Assembly (NCBI RefSeq): GCF_900119315.1
Contig: NZ_LT827010.1
Coordinates: 3,815,001 to 3,879,000 of the forward strand
Length of the DNA stretch: 64,000 bases
Source of the DNA: Actinoplanes sp. SE50/110
GTDB taxonomy: Bacteria; Actinomycetota; Actinomycetes; Mycobacteriales; Micromonosporaceae
Reading direction: 5' to 3'
In this document: positions 62,043-64,000 of the stretch, piece after piece
How the letters are laid out: each line of letters opens with the position of its first letter
Numbering within the stretch: the first letter of the stretch is position 1
Position numbers and translations under genes: made by a program
The notes under the pieces: generated by a model
What the model was told of the DNA's origin: nothing
The model's database searches: none
The model's input: only the letters and a program-made list of their open reading frames with translations

Positions 62043-62234
62043 ATGGCAGCGACTGGTGACGACACTTCCCCCACCGAGCCGCGCGCGACGGCCGACGTGC
62101 CCGGCCGGCGGCTCATCGACCTGATCGACGCCGGCGACGCCGACCTGGCCGCCTCGATCAGCGAGCTGGTCGCCCTCCTGGACCGGCCGACCGGGGTCCG
62201 GCAGGGCTGGCAGAGCGCGATCACCGAGGAGTGA
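62043..62234 (+). CDS. 63-residue peptide divergent from the caspase gene, possible RiPP-like precursor or adaptor
   Basis: GAGGAG lies six bases before the ATG, a good ribosome site; the in-frame GTG-type start at 62010 is not needed. The peptide has a disordered acidic start, an amphipathic middle (RRLIDLIDAGDADLAASISE) and a C-terminus ending GWQSAITEE. The middle and end recall FxSxx-COOH cyclophane precursors (Leu-rich helix, then an aromatic-x-Ser near the end), but three extra residues follow and no radical SAM gene is in the window. It may instead be a small regulator of the caspase system. Function unproven. Confidence 0.6.
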   Translation: MAATGDDTSPTEPRATADVPGRRLIDLIDAGDADLAASISELVALLDRPTGVRQGWQSAITEE

Positions 62235-62263
62235 CCCGCCGCCTCGCCCCACCGCTTATCCGG

Positions 62264-62291
62264 TTGACGACCCGGCTCGCCGCGCCATGAT
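62264..62291 (+). promoter_or_regulatory. Candidate promoter of the metG leader
   Basis: TTGACG (62264-62269) and CATGAT (62286-62291) are separated by 16 bases. Transcription would start near 62298, at or one base before the ATG of the leader ORF. Confidence 0.5.
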
Positions 62292-62298
62292 GGACCAC

Positions 62299-62358
62299 AT
62301 GCGACAGCACACCCGCCGGATGACGAGCCCCGCCACGGGGCCTGCCGGCGTGCGCTGA
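62299..62358 (+). CDS. Leader peptide ORF upstream of metG
   Basis: MRQHTRRMTSPATGPAGVR, 19 residues. If transcription starts near 62298 the mRNA would be leaderless, which is common in actinobacteria. In-frame upstream ATGs (62287, 62290) exist but lie in the promoter. It contains Met 8 and two hairpins follow within or after it (62328-62342 and 62370-62393). The layout suggests ribosome-mediated attenuation of the synthetase gene. Confidence 0.4.
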   Translation: MRQHTRRMTSPATGPAGVR

Positions 62359-62369
62359 TTCCGCCACCA

Positions 62370-62393
62370 CCAGCCCCTCGCTTCAGGGGCTGG
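62370..62393 (+). terminator. Hairpin between the leader ORF and metG
   Basis: Nine perfect pairs (CCAGCCCCT 62370-62378 with AGGGGCTGG 62385-62393) around a six-base loop. It lies 12 bases after the leader stop and 32 bases before the metG start. It may be an attenuator; no U tract follows. Confidence 0.5.
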
Positions 62394-62424
62394 CCGGGCC
62401 GGTCCGCCCCGGATCGGACGCCCC

Positions 62425-63837
62425 GTGAGTCTCTACGTCACCACCGCCATCCCGTACGTCAACGCCGCACCCCATCTGGGCCACGCTCTCGAACTGGTGC
62501 AGGCCGACGTGCTCGCCCGTCACCGGCGCCTGCGCGGTGCGCCGGTGCGGTTCCTGACCGGCACCGACGAGAACGCGCTGAAGAACGTGTCCGCGGCCGC
62601 CGCGGCCGGTGTGCCGGTGACCGATTTCGTGGCGGGCAACGCGGCCCGGTTCGCGAACCTCGCCGAGGTCCTCGACCTGTCCGTCGACGACTTCATCCGG
62701 ACCGGCAGCGACCCGCGGCACGCACCCGGCGTCGAACGGTTGTGGCGGCAGTCCGCCGCCCGGGGTGACTTCTATCAGCGGGCGTACGAGGGTCTCTACT
62801 GCCCGGGCTGCGAGCAGTTCCTGAGCCAGGACTCGTGCCCGGAGCACCGTGCCGCGCCCGAAGTCGTTCGCGAGACGAACTGGTTCTTCCGCCTGTCCCG
62901 TTATGCCGGCGCGGTGCTGGACGCGCTGGAGTCCGGCCGGGTGCGGATCGAGCCGGCGACCCGGCGCGCCGAGGTGCTGTCGTTCGTGCGCGCGGGGCTG
63001 GCCGACATCAGCGTCTCCCGGCCGGCGGCCCGGGCCGCCGGCTGGGGGATTCCGGTGCCCGGCGATCCCACCCAGGTCGTCTACGTGTGGTGGGACGCGC
63101 TGGCCGGCTACCTCACCGCGCTGGACGGCAGCGCCTACCGGGAATGGTGGGTCGCATCATCGGAGCGGGTGCATGTGATCGGCAAGGGCATCGTCCGCTT
63201 CCTCGCCGTCTACTGGCTGGCGTTGCTGTTGTCGGCCGGGCGGCCGCTGCCGACCGCGATCTTCGTGCACGACTACCTGACCGTCGACGGGGCGAAGATC
63301 TCGAAGAGCACCGGGACCGCCGTCAGCCCCGACGATCTGGTCGCCCGCTACGGGGTCGACGCGGTGCGGTGGTGGCTGCTGCGGGACGTGGCGAGGGTCG
63401 GCGACACCGACTTCACCGAGCCGCGACTGGTCACCCGTTATCACCAGGATCTCGCCAACGGTCTGGGCAACCTGGTCAACCGGACGCTGACCCTCGTCCA
63501 CCGGCTCCGTGCCGGCATCGTTGCTTGCGGGACCCAGCCGCCGCGCGATCTGCCGGACGCCGTCGACCGCGCGCTGGCGGCCTTCGACTTCCGGGCCGCC
63601 ACCGACGCGATCGCGGCCGGCGTCGCGGACGCCAACCGGCTCATCGAAGCCGAACGCCCCTGGGAACTCGACGGCGACCGGCTCGACGAGGTGCTCGCCG
63701 CCCTGGTGGCGACCTGCCGGACCCTGGCCCGCGAGTTGTCACCGTTCGTTCCCGGCGGCGCCGCCCGGCTCAGCGCCCAGCTGGGCGCCGGCCCGCGGGT
63801 GGGCGCTCCCCGCCCGGCCTTCCTACGCCTGGGGTAG
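62425..63837 (+). CDS. metG: Methionine--tRNA ligase, short form
   Basis: A 470-residue class I synthetase that charges tRNA-Met with methionine. The ATP signature HIGH appears as HLGHA near residue 18 and KMSKS as KISKS (in GAKISKSTG). The zinc knuckle is present as [16 protein letters not shown]. The catalytic core ([33 protein letters not shown]) and the anticodon-binding helices are complete, but there is no C-terminal dimerisation domain. A second, longer copy may exist elsewhere in the genome. GTG 62425 has only a weak ribosome site. Its 3' end overlaps the convergent kinase gene by 15 nt. Confidence 0.92.
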   Translation: MSLYVTTAIPYVNAAPHLGHALELVQADVLARHRRLRGAPVRFLTGTDENALKNVSAAAAAGVPVTDFVAGNAARFANLAEVLDLSVDDFIRTGSDPRHAPGVERLWRQSAARGDFYQRAYEGLYCPGCEQFLSQDSCPEHRAAPEVVRETNWFFRLSRYAGAVLDALESGRVRIEPATRRAEVLSFVRAGLADISVSRPAARAAGWGIPVPGDPTQVVYVWWDALAGYLTALDGSAYREWWVASSERVHVIGKGIVRFLAVYWLALLLSAGRPLPTAIFVHDYLTVDGAKISKSTGTAVSPDDLVARYGVDAVRWWLLRDVARVGDTDFTEPRLVTRYHQDLANGLGNLVNRTLTLVHRLRAGIVACGTQPPRDLPDAVDRALAAFDFRAATDAIAAGVADANRLIEAERPWELDGDRLDEVLAALVATCRTLARELSPFVPGGAARLSAQLGAGPRVGAPRPAFLRLG

Positions 63838-64000
63838 ACGGTCCGGGCGCTCGGCTGCGGCCGCGGGCAGGGTGAACCAGAAGCGACTGCCCCCGCCCGG
63901 GCCGGTGGTGACGCCGATCCGCCCGCCGTGGCGTTCGACGATCCGCTTGCAGATGGCCAGGCCCAGGCCGGTGCCGGGGCGGTCGCCGCGGTTGGCGCAG
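63823..64000 (-). CDS. Sensor histidine kinase, C-terminal part only (runs off the window)
   Basis: About 59 codons before the stop at 63823: [20 protein letters not shown] (G2 box of the GHKL ATPase domain), [20 protein letters not shown] and an Ala/Pro-rich tail. The rest lies beyond the window. It converges on metG, overlapping it by 15 nt. Its response regulator is not seen. Confidence 0.88.
   Translation of the reverse strand, partial: CANRGDRPGTGLGLAICKRIVERHGGRIGVTTGPGGGSRFWFTLPAAAAERPDRLPQA

Overview
The window is about 70% G+C DNA with dense, overlapping genes. It most resembles a chromosome of a filamentous actinobacterium of the Micromonosporaceae, and Actinoplanes-like gene families suggest that genus. 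The families behind this view are MEDS-domain regulators, XRE/DUF397 pairs, a replication-relaxation protein, membrane-bound BTAD regulators, a class F sortase and KaiC-like ATPases. This is inference from gene content; no rRNA or other marker gene was seen. I found no tRNA, rRNA or CRISPR array.

Layout. 1-1.3 kb: end of a secreted surface protein and a class F sortase. 1.4-3.2 kb: a receiver protein and a KaiC-like ATPase joined by a GTGA overlap. 3.4-5.1 kb: a MarR regulator with a perfect inverted-repeat operator, coupled to a cation/Ca2+ exchanger. 5.2-7.2 kb: a secreted guanyl-specific ribonuclease and a FUSC-like membrane protein. 7.4-11.8 kb: a compact operon of alpha/beta hydrolase, P-loop ATPase with TPR repeats, and small membrane protein, which looks like an NTP-dependent conflict (defence-type) system. 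12.1-18.4 kb: regulators (MarR with an F420-type reductase, several XRE proteins, two of them frameshifted), a HAD phosphatase and a DUF397 protein.

18.6-27.8 kb: a conjugation module, from small DNA-binding proteins through VirB2, VirB6, PrgI, VirB4 and TraG/VirD4-like proteins in one overlapping run, then a replication-relaxation protein. 27.8-33.7 kb: a scarred accessory stretch with IS5 and IS21 remnants, an epimerase behind twin palindromes, a lipoprotein and a mosaic pseudogene. 33.7-43.8 kb: further genes that often travel with such elements, namely two membrane-bound BTAD regulators around an Hsp70-like membrane protein, a GGDEF protein, DUF4192 and a DprA-like protein. 44.1-52.3 kb: one 2,753-residue cell-wall adhesin built from DUF11-type repeats, preceded by a terminator hairpin inside its leader. 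52.4-57.4 kb: two MEDS regulators facing a GAF-PAS-GGDEF-EAL protein. 57.4-62.2 kb: a second conflict-type locus with a caspase-like protease, an NB-ARC/TPR protein sharing an adaptor-like domain with it, and a divergent 63-residue peptide with some resemblance to FxSxx-COOH precursors. 62.2-64 kb: a methionyl-tRNA synthetase behind a Met-containing leader ORF, and the end of a sensor histidine kinase.

The two strongest candidates for little-described systems are the hydrolase/ATPase-TPR/membrane operon (7.4-11.8 kb) and the caspase/NB-ARC-TPR/peptide locus (57.4-62.2 kb). Family names rest on motifs read by eye; no database search was possible.
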